Source of the DNA: DASZHA01 sp049644325
GTDB taxonomy: Bacteria; Chloroflexota; Dormibacteria; DASZGP01
Length of the DNA: 14,103 nt
Direction of reading: 5' to 3'
NCBI GenBank assembly: GCA_049644325.1
Contig: JBARRR010000105.1
Coordinates: forward strand, 1-14,103
The notes beneath the pieces were generated by a model. That model made no database searches. It was not told the DNA's origin and worked only from the letters and a program-made list of their open reading frames with translations. The translations under genes were made by a program, and so were the position numbers. Each line of letters starts with the position of its first letter. Position 1 is the stretch's first letter. This document shows, in pieces, positions 1-6,371 of the stretch.

Positions 1-166
1 TGGTCAGTCCCCGCGACGTCACGTACAGCGTGATATGCCACCAATGGTTCATCCTCGGCGCCAGGGCGAGCCGGACCTTGCCCACGATCTGCGTCCACAT
101 GTGCAGGGTGTCGCGGGTGTCTTGCCAAGCCGCCAGCGGCAGTACGGGCCAGGCTTTCGAGCTCAT
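1..166 (-). CDS. DUF5996 family protein, N-terminal part (cut by window edge)
   Basis: Only the first 55 codons are visible; the gene runs leftward off the window. The start is ATG at 166-164 on the minus strand, preceded by an AGGGA ribosome-binding sequence about 6 nt upstream. The peptide begins MSSKAWPVLPLAAWQDTRDT and continues with LHMWTQIVGKVRLAL and NHWWHITLYVTSRGL. That tryptophan/histidine-rich pattern is the one I associate with the N-terminus of DUF5996 proteins, whose members are roughly 300 residues long and have no established function. No signal peptide or membrane segment appears in the visible part. It is divergent from the PPOX-type gene, with 64 nt between the two starts, so the pair may share a control region. 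The family call comes from recalled sequence pattern, not a search. Confidence 0.75.
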   Translation of the reverse strand, partial: MSSKAWPVLPLAAWQDTRDTLHMWTQIVGKVRLALAPRMNHWWHITLYVTSRGLT

Positions 167-183
167 GTCATCCCTTAATTCGG

Positions 184-212
184 TTGTCAGGCGGGAATCA
201 TGAGCCTATCGC
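184..212 (+). promoter_or_regulatory. possible promoter for the PPOX-type gene
   Basis: TTGTCA (184-189) matches five of six -35 consensus bases. It is followed after 17 nt by TATCGC (207-212), a poor -10 with three of six matches. Transcription would begin near 219, leaving a leader of about 12 nt with no Shine-Dalgarno sequence before ATG 231. The spacing is right but the -10 is weak, so this is only a candidate. Confidence 0.25.
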
Positions 213-230
213 AACCGGTTCAAAATACAC

Positions 231-629
231 ATGGCGGAGACGACCGAACCCCGAGCAGGTGAACAGGTCGACTTCACCCCGGCCGAGGTGAATTACCTCA
301 AGGGCCAGAACCTGGCCAGGATTGCGACGGCGTCGAACAATGGGGAGGTGGACGTCGCGCCGATCGGCCTGCACTTCAACGGCCAGACCTTCCTGGTCGT
401 GGGCATCGACCTTCCCCACAGCTTCAAGTACCGGCACATCAAGGAGAACGGCGCCGTGGCGATGGTCGTCGATGACCTGACGTCGGTCGACCCATGGCGG
501 CCGCGCGGGGTCAAGATCCACGGCCGCGCCCGCATACGAACCGACTCCAGCGGTCGGGAGATCATCGTCGTGACCCCGTATCGAAAGTGGAGCTGGGGCC
601 TCGGCCAGGGGGAGGGCACAACGCAATAG
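231..629 (+). CDS. PPOX-class F420-type oxidoreductase (split-barrel flavin/F420 protein)
   Basis: This 132-residue protein fits the pyridoxamine-5'-phosphate-oxidase-like split-barrel fold. It carries FTPAEVNYLKGQNLARIAT (about residues 15-33), APIGLHF, then FKYRHIKENGAVAMVVDD and a VKIHGRARI strand near residues 93-101, ending with KWSWGLG. This order is typical of the small PPOX-class F420-dependent enzymes of actinobacteria and relatives (the MSMEG_5819/OxyR-like subgroup). Members are cytoplasmic dimers that bind a deazaflavin or flavin and reduce small molecules; the substrate cannot be read from sequence. Length is normal for the subgroup. ATG 231 is the only good start, but it has no clear Shine-Dalgarno sequence, so a very short leader is possible. 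It ends 45 nt before the TetR-type gene, which has its own promoter. Family is fairly sure; the F420-versus-FMN choice is inference. Confidence 0.85.
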   Translation: MAETTEPRAGEQVDFTPAEVNYLKGQNLARIATASNNGEVDVAPIGLHFNGQTFLVVGIDLPHSFKYRHIKENGAVAMVVDDLTSVDPWRPRGVKIHGRARIRTDSSGREIIVVTPYRKWSWGLGQGEGTTQ

Positions 630-639
630 CGCCTGAGAC

Positions 640-668
640 TTGACGAGATGGGATATCTCGTCTAGTCT
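640..668 (+). promoter_or_regulatory. promoter of the tetR-ABC exporter operon
   Basis: TTGACG (640-645, five of six -35 matches) is separated by exactly 17 nt from TAGTCT (663-668, four of six -10 matches). The first transcribed base is expected about 7 nt after the -10, at or next to 675, which is the G of the regulator's GTG start. The message would therefore be leaderless, agreeing with the absence of a Shine-Dalgarno sequence before 675. The spacer contains the inverted repeat at 642-662. Confidence 0.7.
642..662. promoter_or_regulatory. inverted-repeat operator in the promoter spacer (probable TetR site)
   Basis: GACGAGAT (642-649) and ATCTCGTC (655-662) are perfect 8-nt inverted arms around a 5-nt spacer GGGAT. 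The repeat overlaps the 3' half of the -35 and fills the spacer up to the -10, so bound protein would block RNA polymerase. Its position directly upstream of a TetR-type gene matches the usual autoregulatory arrangement of the family. Binding by this regulator is inferred. Confidence 0.7.
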
Positions 669-674
669 GTTCTG

Positions 675-1469
675 GTGATCGGTTCATCGCGTCGCCAGGG
701 CGTCATCGAAGCCGCCCGACCGCTGTTCACAACCAACACTGATCCATCGGTGGACCACATCCTCAGCGCCGCCGGGATCTCTCGGGCAACTTTCTACCGC
801 CTGTTTGGATCCCGCGATGAGCTGCTGCGGGAGCTCAAGGTTCCGCCCCCGGAGACCAGTCGATCGCGGGTCCTGACCGCGGCCATGGAGGTCATCGGCA
901 AGCGAGGCTTTGCGGCGCTGAACATGGATGACCTGGCGGTCGCCGCCACCGTATCGCGCGCCAACCTCTACCGGCTGTTCCCGGGCAAGCCGGCGCTCCT
1001 GCGGGAGCTGCTCCGCGAGTACTCGCCCCTGGAGACGGTGGCGTCCGCCATCTCCGCGCATAGGTCAGAGCCGCCGGATGTCGTGATGCCGGCGCTGGCC
1101 CGAGCTGTCGGGTCGGTCCTCGGTGAGCAGCCGGGGCTGGCGCGCACGCTGTTCTATGAGGTAACGGAAGGCGGCTCCGACACCAGCGAGGCAATCGAAT
1201 GGGCGATGCAGCGCGCGGTCGCGACGATCATCGGATACGTCACCGAGCAGGTCGCGGTCGGTCGCTTGCGGCCCACCGACCCGTTGCTAGCGGTGCAGTC
1301 GTTCATCGGACCACTCTTCTTTCACCTCATGACGCGCCCCATCGCGGTTGAACGCCTGGGCGTGACGATCAGCGTCGACGAGGCGATGACCGCGTTGGCC
1401 GAGGCCTGGCTTCGGGCGATGGCTCCGGAGAAAAGCGTTCGGACCCCGACCACGAGGAAGAAGCGGTGA
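675..1469 (+). CDS. TetR/AcrR-type transcriptional regulator with two tandem HTH domains
   Basis: The 264-residue protein has two TetR_N-like DNA-binding domains in a row, at about residues 10-54 and 66-112. Each ends in a recognition block: ISRATFYRLFGSRDELLREL (35-54) and VSRANLYRLFPGKPALLREL (93-112), identical at 12 of 20 positions and 58 residues apart. The remaining ~145 residues look like one all-helical TetR C-terminal ligand/dimer domain. Ordinary TetR proteins are about 200 residues with one HTH, so the extra length matches a duplicated or second HTH. The frame is open throughout, so this is not an obvious frameshift. GTG 675 coincides with the predicted transcription start. The gene overlaps the downstream ATPase by 4 nt (GTGA), so it probably represses its own exporter operon and is released by the exported compound. 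A basic tail (RTPTTRKKR) ends the protein. Confidence 0.9.
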   Translation: MIGSSRRQGVIEAARPLFTTNTDPSVDHILSAAGISRATFYRLFGSRDELLRELKVPPPETSRSRVLTAAMEVIGKRGFAALNMDDLAVAATVSRANLYRLFPGKPALLRELLREYSPLETVASAISAHRSEPPDVVMPALARAVGSVLGEQPGLARTLFYEVTEGGSDTSEAIEWAMQRAVATIIGYVTEQVAVGRLRPTDPLLAVQSFIGPLFFHLMTRPIAVERLGVTISVDEAMTALAEAWLRAMAPEKSVRTPTTRKKR

Positions 1470-2179
1470 CCGAGTACGCCATCGAGGTGGCCGGCGTGGC
1501 CAAGAGCTTCGGCGCGCTCAAGGTGCTCGACGGGATCAGCCTGCGGACCGAGGTGGGGGAGGTCTACGGCCTGCTCGGTCCGAATGGATCCGGTAAGACG
1601 ACCCTGATCCGCTCGTTGCTGGGCATGGTCAAGCCCGACGCGGGCAGCGTGTCGGTCCTGGGCACCCCCATGCCCAACATCGGGATCCTCGGCCGCATCG
1701 GCTATATGACCCAGGCCGCTGCGCTGTACCCCGACCTCTCGGTGGAGGAGAACGTGCGCTTCTTCGCAGCGATAAACGGCGCGGTGGACCGCGTCGACGA
1801 GGCACTCGAGTTCGTGGCCCTGGGCGATCGCAGAAACTCGATCGTGGCGACGCTCAGCGGCGGGATGCGCACCCGTGCCTCGCTGGCGTGCGCCGTCGTG
1901 CATCGACCGGCATTGCTGTTGCTGGACGAGCCCACGGTGGGCATCGATCCCCAGCTGAGGGTTCAGCTCTGGCAGCAATTCCGGGCCATGGCTGCCGCCG
2001 GCACGTCAATCCTTGTGTCCAGCCATGTCATGGATGAGGCCGAACGCTGCGATCGCCTGGGCCTGCTGCTGTTCGGCAAGCTGCTCGCGGAAGGCAGCGT
2101 GGATGAGCTGAAACGAATGGGCGGTTCGGACCGGCTGGAGGATGCCTTCCTCAAGCTGGCGGGAGAAGGGGCGTCGTGA
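1466..2179 (+). CDS. ABC-2-type transporter ATP-binding protein (DrrA-like exporter ATPase)
   Basis: A complete 237-residue nucleotide-binding domain on the cytoplasmic side of the membrane, powering export through the permease encoded next. Visible motifs are Walker A GPNGSGKTT (38-46), Q-loop glutamine 83 in GYMTQ, signature LSGGM (130-134), Walker B ending LLLLDEP (150-156) and the switch histidine 187 in VSSHVMDEAE. The LYPDLSVEENVRFFA segment and the SSHVMDEAERCD stretch are typical of the DrrA/CcmA-like ATPases of drug and lipid exporters. GTG 1466 overlaps the TGA of the regulator gene, with a purine-rich GAGGAAGAAG ribosome-binding stretch upstream; its own stop overlaps the permease start in the same way. 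Both overlaps point to translational coupling in one operon. The substrate is unknown; with a TetR neighbour, efflux of a hydrophobic or toxic compound is most likely. Confidence 0.93.
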   Translation: MTEYAIEVAGVAKSFGALKVLDGISLRTEVGEVYGLLGPNGSGKTTLIRSLLGMVKPDAGSVSVLGTPMPNIGILGRIGYMTQAAALYPDLSVEENVRFFAAINGAVDRVDEALEFVALGDRRNSIVATLSGGMRTRASLACAVVHRPALLLLDEPTVGIDPQLRVQLWQQFRAMAAAGTSILVSSHVMDEAERCDRLGLLLFGKLLAEGSVDELKRMGGSDRLEDAFLKLAGEGAS

Positions 2180-3285
2180 AGCCGGGGCGCGTCCTGGCCA
2201 TCACCATCCGGATCCTGCAGCAGTTCCGCCGCGATCGCCGCACCCTGGCGTTGCTCTTCGTGGCGCCGCTGGTGATCCTCGGCAGCTTCTACTTCCTGCT
2301 GCGAGGCGGCGGCCAGCAGCCCGAGGTCGGCGTGGTCGTGCAGGACAGTGGCTCCCTCGGCGGCGCCATCGCCGCCAAGCTGCAGGCGTCCGACCTGGTC
2401 CGCGCGCGGTCTATGGACCTGGCGACGGCCCAGACCCAGGTCAGGGATTCGAAGATCGCCGGCTATGTGCTCTTCGGGCCGAGCTTCACCGCCGACGTCG
2501 TCAGCGCTCATGTCGTCGCTCCCGAGGTTCACCTCGAGGGCAGCCAGCCGGGTCCGTCACAGACGGTGATCGCCGCGGTCACCCAGGCGACGGCGGCCGG
2601 GCTGGCGACGCTGGCGAGCAACGCCGGGGCACCCCAGCTCAAACCGCGGATCGTCTACGAGTACGGGGGACCGGGCCTCGACACGCTGGACTACTTCGGC
2701 GCGGCATTCATCGGGCTGGTGGTCTTCTTCCTGGTGTTTGTCATCACCTCCGTGTCGTTCCTGCGCGAGCGCTCCCAGGGCACCCTGGAGCGGCTCTTCG
2801 CCAGCCCGCTGCGTCGCGGCGAGATCGTTCTTGGCTACATGCTCGGGTTCACCGTCGTGGCACTGGCGCAGGCCGCCCTGGTCCTGGTGTTCTCCCTGTA
2901 CGTCCTCAGGATTCACAACTCGGGCAGCGTTCTCCTCATCTTTCTCCTCGAGCTGCTGCTGGCGGTGGCCGCGGTCAACCTCGGCATCTTCCTCAGCACC
3001 TTCGCGCGCACCGAGTTCCAGGCCGTCCAGTTCATCCCGCTGGTGGTCGTGCCGCAGGTCCTGCTGAGTGGGGTGATGGTGCCCGTTGCGTCCGAGCCGC
3101 AGTGGATGCAGGTGATCTCCAACGTGCTGCCCCTCACCTACGCCGTCAACGGCCTGCGCGACATCATGATCAAGGGAGCTGACCTGGGCTGGTCATCCCT
3201 GCAGATTGACGGCCTGGTCGTGCTCGGGTTCTGCGTTGTCCTGGTCGCCGCCGCGGCCACGACCTTGCAACGGCGAGTGGCATAG
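2176..3285 (+). CDS. ABC-2-type transporter permease
   Basis: A 369-residue membrane protein with the ABC-2 exporter layout: a cytoplasmic N-terminus, a first membrane segment at about 24-42, a large non-membrane domain (43-170), then five hydrophobic segments near 174-196, 218-244, 251-276, 284-304 and 344-362. The stretch FLRERSQGTLERLFASPL (195-212) after the second membrane segment is the conserved cytoplasmic region of ABC-2 permeases. The long loop after segment 1 matches the ABC2_membrane_3 (YhgE/DrrB-like) architecture. GTG 2176 overlaps the ATPase TGA by 4 nt, with GGGAGAAGGGG just upstream. With the ATPase it should form an exporter of two ATPases and two permeases. It is the last gene of the operon; the following 281 nt precede the importer cluster. 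The substrate cannot be inferred beyond probable drug, lipid or metabolite export. Confidence 0.92.
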   Translation: MKPGRVLAITIRILQQFRRDRRTLALLFVAPLVILGSFYFLLRGGGQQPEVGVVVQDSGSLGGAIAAKLQASDLVRARSMDLATAQTQVRDSKIAGYVLFGPSFTADVVSAHVVAPEVHLEGSQPGPSQTVIAAVTQATAAGLATLASNAGAPQLKPRIVYEYGGPGLDTLDYFGAAFIGLVVFFLVFVITSVSFLRERSQGTLERLFASPLRRGEIVLGYMLGFTVVALAQAALVLVFSLYVLRIHNSGSVLLIFLLELLLAVAAVNLGIFLSTFARTEFQAVQFIPLVVVPQVLLSGVMVPVASEPQWMQVISNVLPLTYAVNGLRDIMIKGADLGWSSLQIDGLVVLGFCVVLVAAAATTLQRRVA

Positions 3286-3566
3286 GGAGAGCCCGGGACG
3301 CTAGCTTCTTGGTTGTGCTGCCGGTCACGCCAGCGCAACCCGGGGCAAGGGTTGGGCCCCCGAGCCGCGCGGTCCGCTCATAATGCCAGCAGGCAGGTGC
3401 CCACGAGGTTGCGAGACGCGGCGGCCCCTGCCTTACATCGACACAAGACCATCCCCAGGCTCGGGTGTAACCCCGCGTCGACCGGCGGACGGGCGGCGCT
3501 GACCAGGCAATCGGGCCTCGTTCTGCGACGGGGCAAGACCGCGGGAGACAACTGGAGGACGAGATC
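3286..3566. other. intergenic region between exporter operon and Liv-type importer
   Basis: No convincing gene in 281 nt. A small inverted repeat, CAACCC (3336-3341) / GGGTTG (3349-3354) with a 7-nt loop, lies about 50 nt after the exporter stop but has no T-run, so it is at best a weak terminator. CATAAT (3379-3384) resembles a -10 box but has no -35 at a proper distance. TTACA (3433-3437) and TGTAA (3466-3470) are far-spaced inverted pentamers of doubtful meaning. The region ends in the strong GGAGGA (3554-3559) of the binding-protein gene. The operon promoter is expected here but I cannot place it. Confidence 0.4.
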
Positions 3567-4817
3567 TTGAAGCTCAGAAGTCGGCTGGTAAACGTGACTC
3601 TCGGTGGCCTGCTGATTGCCCTAACCGCCTGCACCTCAAGCGGTGGCACCGCGGGCAACACCACAGGCGTCACGAACGACACGATCTTGCTCGGCAGCAC
3701 GTTCCCGCTGAGTGGCAGCGCTTCAGCCTACGCAGTGATCGCCAAGTCTATCGACGCCTATTTCCACTACGTCAACGACCAGGGTGGCGTGAACGGCCGC
3801 AAGATCACCTACAAGTACCTTGACGACGCCTACAACCCGGCCCAAACGATCCCGCTGACCAAGCAGCTGGTCGAGCAGGACAAGGTCTTCGCCATGTTCG
3901 ATGGCCTGGGCACCCAGCCGCAGACGGCCGTGCGTCAGTACCTGAACGACCAGAAGGTGCCACAGCTGTTTGTGGCGACGGGAGCCAGCACCTGGGGCAA
4001 GGACCACGCCAAGTACCCGCAGACGATCGGCTGGCAGCCGAACTATGTCTCCGAGGCCATCATCTACGGGCGGCAGATCGTTGCCAACAGCCCCAACGCA
4101 AAAATCGGCGTGCTCTACCAGAACGACGACTATGGCCAGGACTACCTCGAGGGCTTCAACACAGGTCTTGGCAGCAAGGTGGGGCAGATCATCTCCAAGC
4201 AGAGCTACGAAGCCACTGCAGCCGATGTCAAATCCCAGGTGGCTGCGCTCAAGGACTCTGGAGCCGACACTTTCTTTATCATCGCAACTCCCAAGTACTC
4301 GATCCAGGCGATGGCCACTGCCTTCGGGCTGGGCTGGCATCCCGCCACGTACCTCAACAACGTGTCTGCCTCGGCCGCCTTCATGAAGGCTGTGATCAAG
4401 GCCACCGGTAAGCCCGAATCCGTTGACGGGATAGTCAGCGTGCAATACCTGGAGGATCCCAACGACCCGGCAATGGCCAGCGACCCTGGGATCACGCTCT
4501 ACAAGGACACCTTGACCAAGTACTACCCGGGCGCCGACCCCACCGACAGCAACAACATCTACGGGATGGCGGCGGCGTTCACCATGGTCGACGTCCTCAA
4601 GGCGGCCGGCAAGGACCTCACCCGCGAGGGCGTCCTCAAGGCTGTTGACAACCTGAATGAGAGCAACAACCCGTTCTTGCTCAGCGGGGTCACGGTGAAG
4701 ACGGCGTCAGACTTCCACTTCCCCCTCACCCAGGACCGGCTGATCAAGTGGGCCGGTGGCCGATGGGTCCCGTTTGGGGACATCATCGATACTCGGTCCG
4801 ATCTGCCTAAGAGTTAG
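3567..4817 (+). CDS. Liv/HAAT-type ABC transporter substrate-binding lipoprotein
   Basis: A 416-residue extracytoplasmic binding protein of the branched-chain-amino-acid type (Peripla_BP_6-like). The N-terminus has two basic residues, a hydrophobic segment and lipobox LTAC with lipidation at Cys22, followed by a Ser/Gly/Thr linker. The mature start TILLGSTFPLSG, then GGVNGRKI, QLVEQDKVFAMF and YQNDDYGQDY, is characteristic. The start is TTG 3567, supported by GGAGGA 7 nt upstream and by correct placement of the signal peptide. It is first in a Liv-type importer cluster and should capture the substrate and deliver it to the LivH/LivM pair. Members bind amino acids, amides, urea or aromatic acids; the acyl-CoA ligase at the end of this cluster favours a carboxylic acid. 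A strong hairpin after its stop may raise its expression relative to the membrane components. Confidence 0.93.
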   Translation: MKLRSRLVNVTLGGLLIALTACTSSGGTAGNTTGVTNDTILLGSTFPLSGSASAYAVIAKSIDAYFHYVNDQGGVNGRKITYKYLDDAYNPAQTIPLTKQLVEQDKVFAMFDGLGTQPQTAVRQYLNDQKVPQLFVATGASTWGKDHAKYPQTIGWQPNYVSEAIIYGRQIVANSPNAKIGVLYQNDDYGQDYLEGFNTGLGSKVGQIISKQSYEATAADVKSQVAALKDSGADTFFIIATPKYSIQAMATAFGLGWHPATYLNNVSASAAFMKAVIKATGKPESVDGIVSVQYLEDPNDPAMASDPGITLYKDTLTKYYPGADPTDSNNIYGMAAAFTMVDVLKAAGKDLTREGVLKAVDNLNESNNPFLLSGVTVKTASDFHFPLTQDRLIKWAGGRWVPFGDIIDTRSDLPKS

Positions 4818-4825
4818 TCCAGGAG

Positions 4826-4864
4826 TCGCGGCCATGCACTGGCGCACCCAGAGCGTGGCCGCGA
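4826..4864 (+). terminator. intercistronic stem-loop between binding-protein and livG-type genes
   Basis: TCGCGGCCATGC (4826-4837) pairs with GCGTGGCCGCGA (4853-4864): 12 base pairs including one G-U, with a 15-nt loop. No T-run follows, so it is not a classical terminator. Hairpins of this kind between a binding-protein gene and the rest of an ABC operon often stabilise the upstream message or cause partial termination, giving excess binding protein; that role is inferred here. Confidence 0.55.
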
Positions 4865-4875
4865 ACCTATGAGGC

Positions 4876-5661
4876 GTGACTGACCTGGCGCTGCTGTCGG
4901 TTCAGGACGTGAGCCTGGCGTTCGGTGGCGTGCTCGCCCTGGACGGCGTTTCCTTCGAGGTCGAGCAGGGCCAGGTGGTTGGCCTAATCGGCCCCAACGG
5001 GGCAGGTAAGACCACGTTGTTCAACGTGATCACCAGGCTCTATCAGCCCGATCGCGGGGACGTGCTGTTTTCCGGGCAGAGCCTGATCAACCAGGCACCC
5101 CACCGCATCGTTCAGGTGGGCATTTCCCGCACATTCCAGAACCTCGAGCTGATGAAGTCGATGACGGTCCTCGACAACGTCCTGGTAGGTCTCCATCGGC
5201 AGCTCCACCTCAACTTCGTTGCCAATGGGCTCGGTTGGCCGCCATCGCGACGACGTGAGCGCGCGGCCGTCCAGGGCGCACGGGATGCGCTGGCGTACCT
5301 GGGGCTGGAGGACGTCGCCCTGGCTCTGGTCGGCGGGCTGCCATTTGGGATCCTCAAGCGCGTCGAGCTGGCGCGCGCCCTTGCCGCCAAGCCGCGGCTG
5401 CTGCTGCTTGACGAGCCTGCCGGCGGGCTCAACCACGACCAGGTCGAGGAGCTGCGAGGGTTGATCCTGGGAATCCGCGATGACTTCAAGGCGACCGTCC
5501 TGATCGTGGAACACCACATGGGACTGGTCATGGCGATCTCCGACCTGGTGGTCGTGCTCGACTTCGGGCGCGCCATCACCGAAGGCCGGCCGGAGGTGGT
5601 TCAGCAGGACCGCCGCGTGATCGAGGCGTACCTCGGCACTGGTGACGATGGCGCTTCTTGA
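4876..5661 (+). CDS. livG: Liv-type ABC transporter ATP-binding protein (LivG-like)
   Basis: A 261-residue ATPase. Walker A is GPNGAGKTT (39-47), the Q-loop Gln88 lies in ISRTFQNLELM, Walker B ends LLLLDEP (175-181) and the switch His213 is in VEHHM. The signature position reads LPFGILKRVELARAL (155-169) rather than LSGGQ; LivG proteins normally have an LPxG-type motif here, so this is a family trait and not decay. ARTFQN/SRTFQN-type sequence and the insert around 110-125 are also LivG-like. GTG 4876 is the first possible start, since TGA at 4870-4872 is in frame just before it. The Shine-Dalgarno sequence is poor (GAGG only 1 nt away), so translation may depend on the upstream hairpin or coupling. 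It overlaps the LivF-like gene and pairs with it as the two ATPases of the importer. Confidence 0.92.
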   Translation: MTDLALLSVQDVSLAFGGVLALDGVSFEVEQGQVVGLIGPNGAGKTTLFNVITRLYQPDRGDVLFSGQSLINQAPHRIVQVGISRTFQNLELMKSMTVLDNVLVGLHRQLHLNFVANGLGWPPSRRRERAAVQGARDALAYLGLEDVALALVGGLPFGILKRVELARALAAKPRLLLLDEPAGGLNHDQVEELRGLILGIRDDFKATVLIVEHHMGLVMAISDLVVVLDFGRAITEGRPEVVQQDRRVIEAYLGTGDDGAS

Positions 5662-6358
5662 GCTGAAGGACGTTGGCGCGGCTTATGGGTCCGTGCAGGC
5701 CCTTCGCGGGGTCTCCTGCGCGGTCGACGAGGGTTCGATCGTCGCCGTCCTGGGCGCCAATGGCGCGGGCAAGACAACCACCCTTCGGAGCGTCTCCGGC
5801 ACCGTCAAGGTCACCGGTGATGTCCTGCTAGACGGCAATCGGATCAATGGCCGGAAGCCCGAGGATGTCGCCCGTTTGGGCGTTGCCCACGTGCCCGAGG
5901 GTCGCGGTATCCTCGGTGATTTCACGGTCCTCGAGAACCTGCGCATGGGCGCCTGGATGCGGCGCGACAAGAAGGGCATCAAGGCCGACCTGGAGCGCGT
6001 CCTCGAATACTTCCCCTGGCTCAAGCCCAGGGGCCAGCAGCTCGCCGCCAGCCTCTCAGGGGGCCAGCAGCAGCAGCTGGCGATAGCCCGAGCCCTGATG
6101 GCGCGACCGCGCCTGCTCCTGCTCGACGAACCGTCCCTGGGGCTGGCGCCCAGGGTGATCGGCGACATCTGTCGACTGGTGCAACTGGTCAACAAGCAAG
6201 AGGGGATCACGGTGCTGATCGTGGAGCAGAACGCGCGTGCAGCGCTGTTGATCTCCGAGCAGGCCTACGTCATGGAAGCCGGGGGCATCGTGGTCTCAGG
6301 GCCGAGCGACAAGGTCCTCAGTGACGAGGGTCTGCGCAAGTCGTACCTGGGTTACTGA
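5648..6358 (+). CDS. livF: Liv-type ABC transporter ATP-binding protein (LivF-like)
   Basis: A 236-residue ATPase counted from ATG 5648: Walker A GANGAGKTT (36-44), PEGRGIL (83-89), signature LSGGQ (136-140), Walker B ending LLLLDEP (156-162). At the switch position it has VEQN, glutamine in place of histidine, as is usual for LivF. The stretches HVPEGRGILGDFTVLENLRMGAW and LSGGQQQQLAIARAL identify the subfamily. I chose ATG 5648 because family members start MALLE; GTG 5642 is in frame, two codons earlier, and cannot be excluded. The gene overlaps the LivG-like gene by 14 nt, implying coupled translation, and ends 13 nt before the permease gene. It should form the second half of an asymmetric ATPase pair. 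Confidence 0.92.
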   Translation: MALLELKDVGAAYGSVQALRGVSCAVDEGSIVAVLGANGAGKTTTLRSVSGTVKVTGDVLLDGNRINGRKPEDVARLGVAHVPEGRGILGDFTVLENLRMGAWMRRDKKGIKADLERVLEYFPWLKPRGQQLAASLSGGQQQQLAIARALMARPRLLLLDEPSLGLAPRVIGDICRLVQLVNKQEGITVLIVEQNARAALLISEQAYVMEAGGIVVSGPSDKVLSDEGLRKSYLGY

Positions 6359-6371
6359 GCGGCGGCAGACG

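Noticed and set aside
2142..3182. 346-codon open frame on the plus strand over the permease
   Set aside because: It lies in another frame of the ABC-2 permease gene and encodes an Arg/Pro/Gly-rich peptide with no recognisable domain. Long chance frames are expected at this GC content, and the permease frame has clear motifs.
3336..3360. Rho-independent terminator after the exporter operon
   Set aside because: CAACCC/GGGTTG makes only a 6-bp stem, competes with a GGGGC/GCCCC pairing and has no T-run; too weak to call as a terminator.
3313..3570. 85-codon open frame before the binding-protein gene
   Set aside because: It needs a TTG start without a ribosome-binding site and gives an Arg/Ala-rich peptide with no similarity I recognise. 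Its TGA overlaps the real start codon by chance.
6321..6371. Upstream extension of the LivH-like gene into livF
   Set aside because: The added 17 residues are unlike any LivH N-terminus, and ATG 6372 sits at the expected place after the LivF stop.
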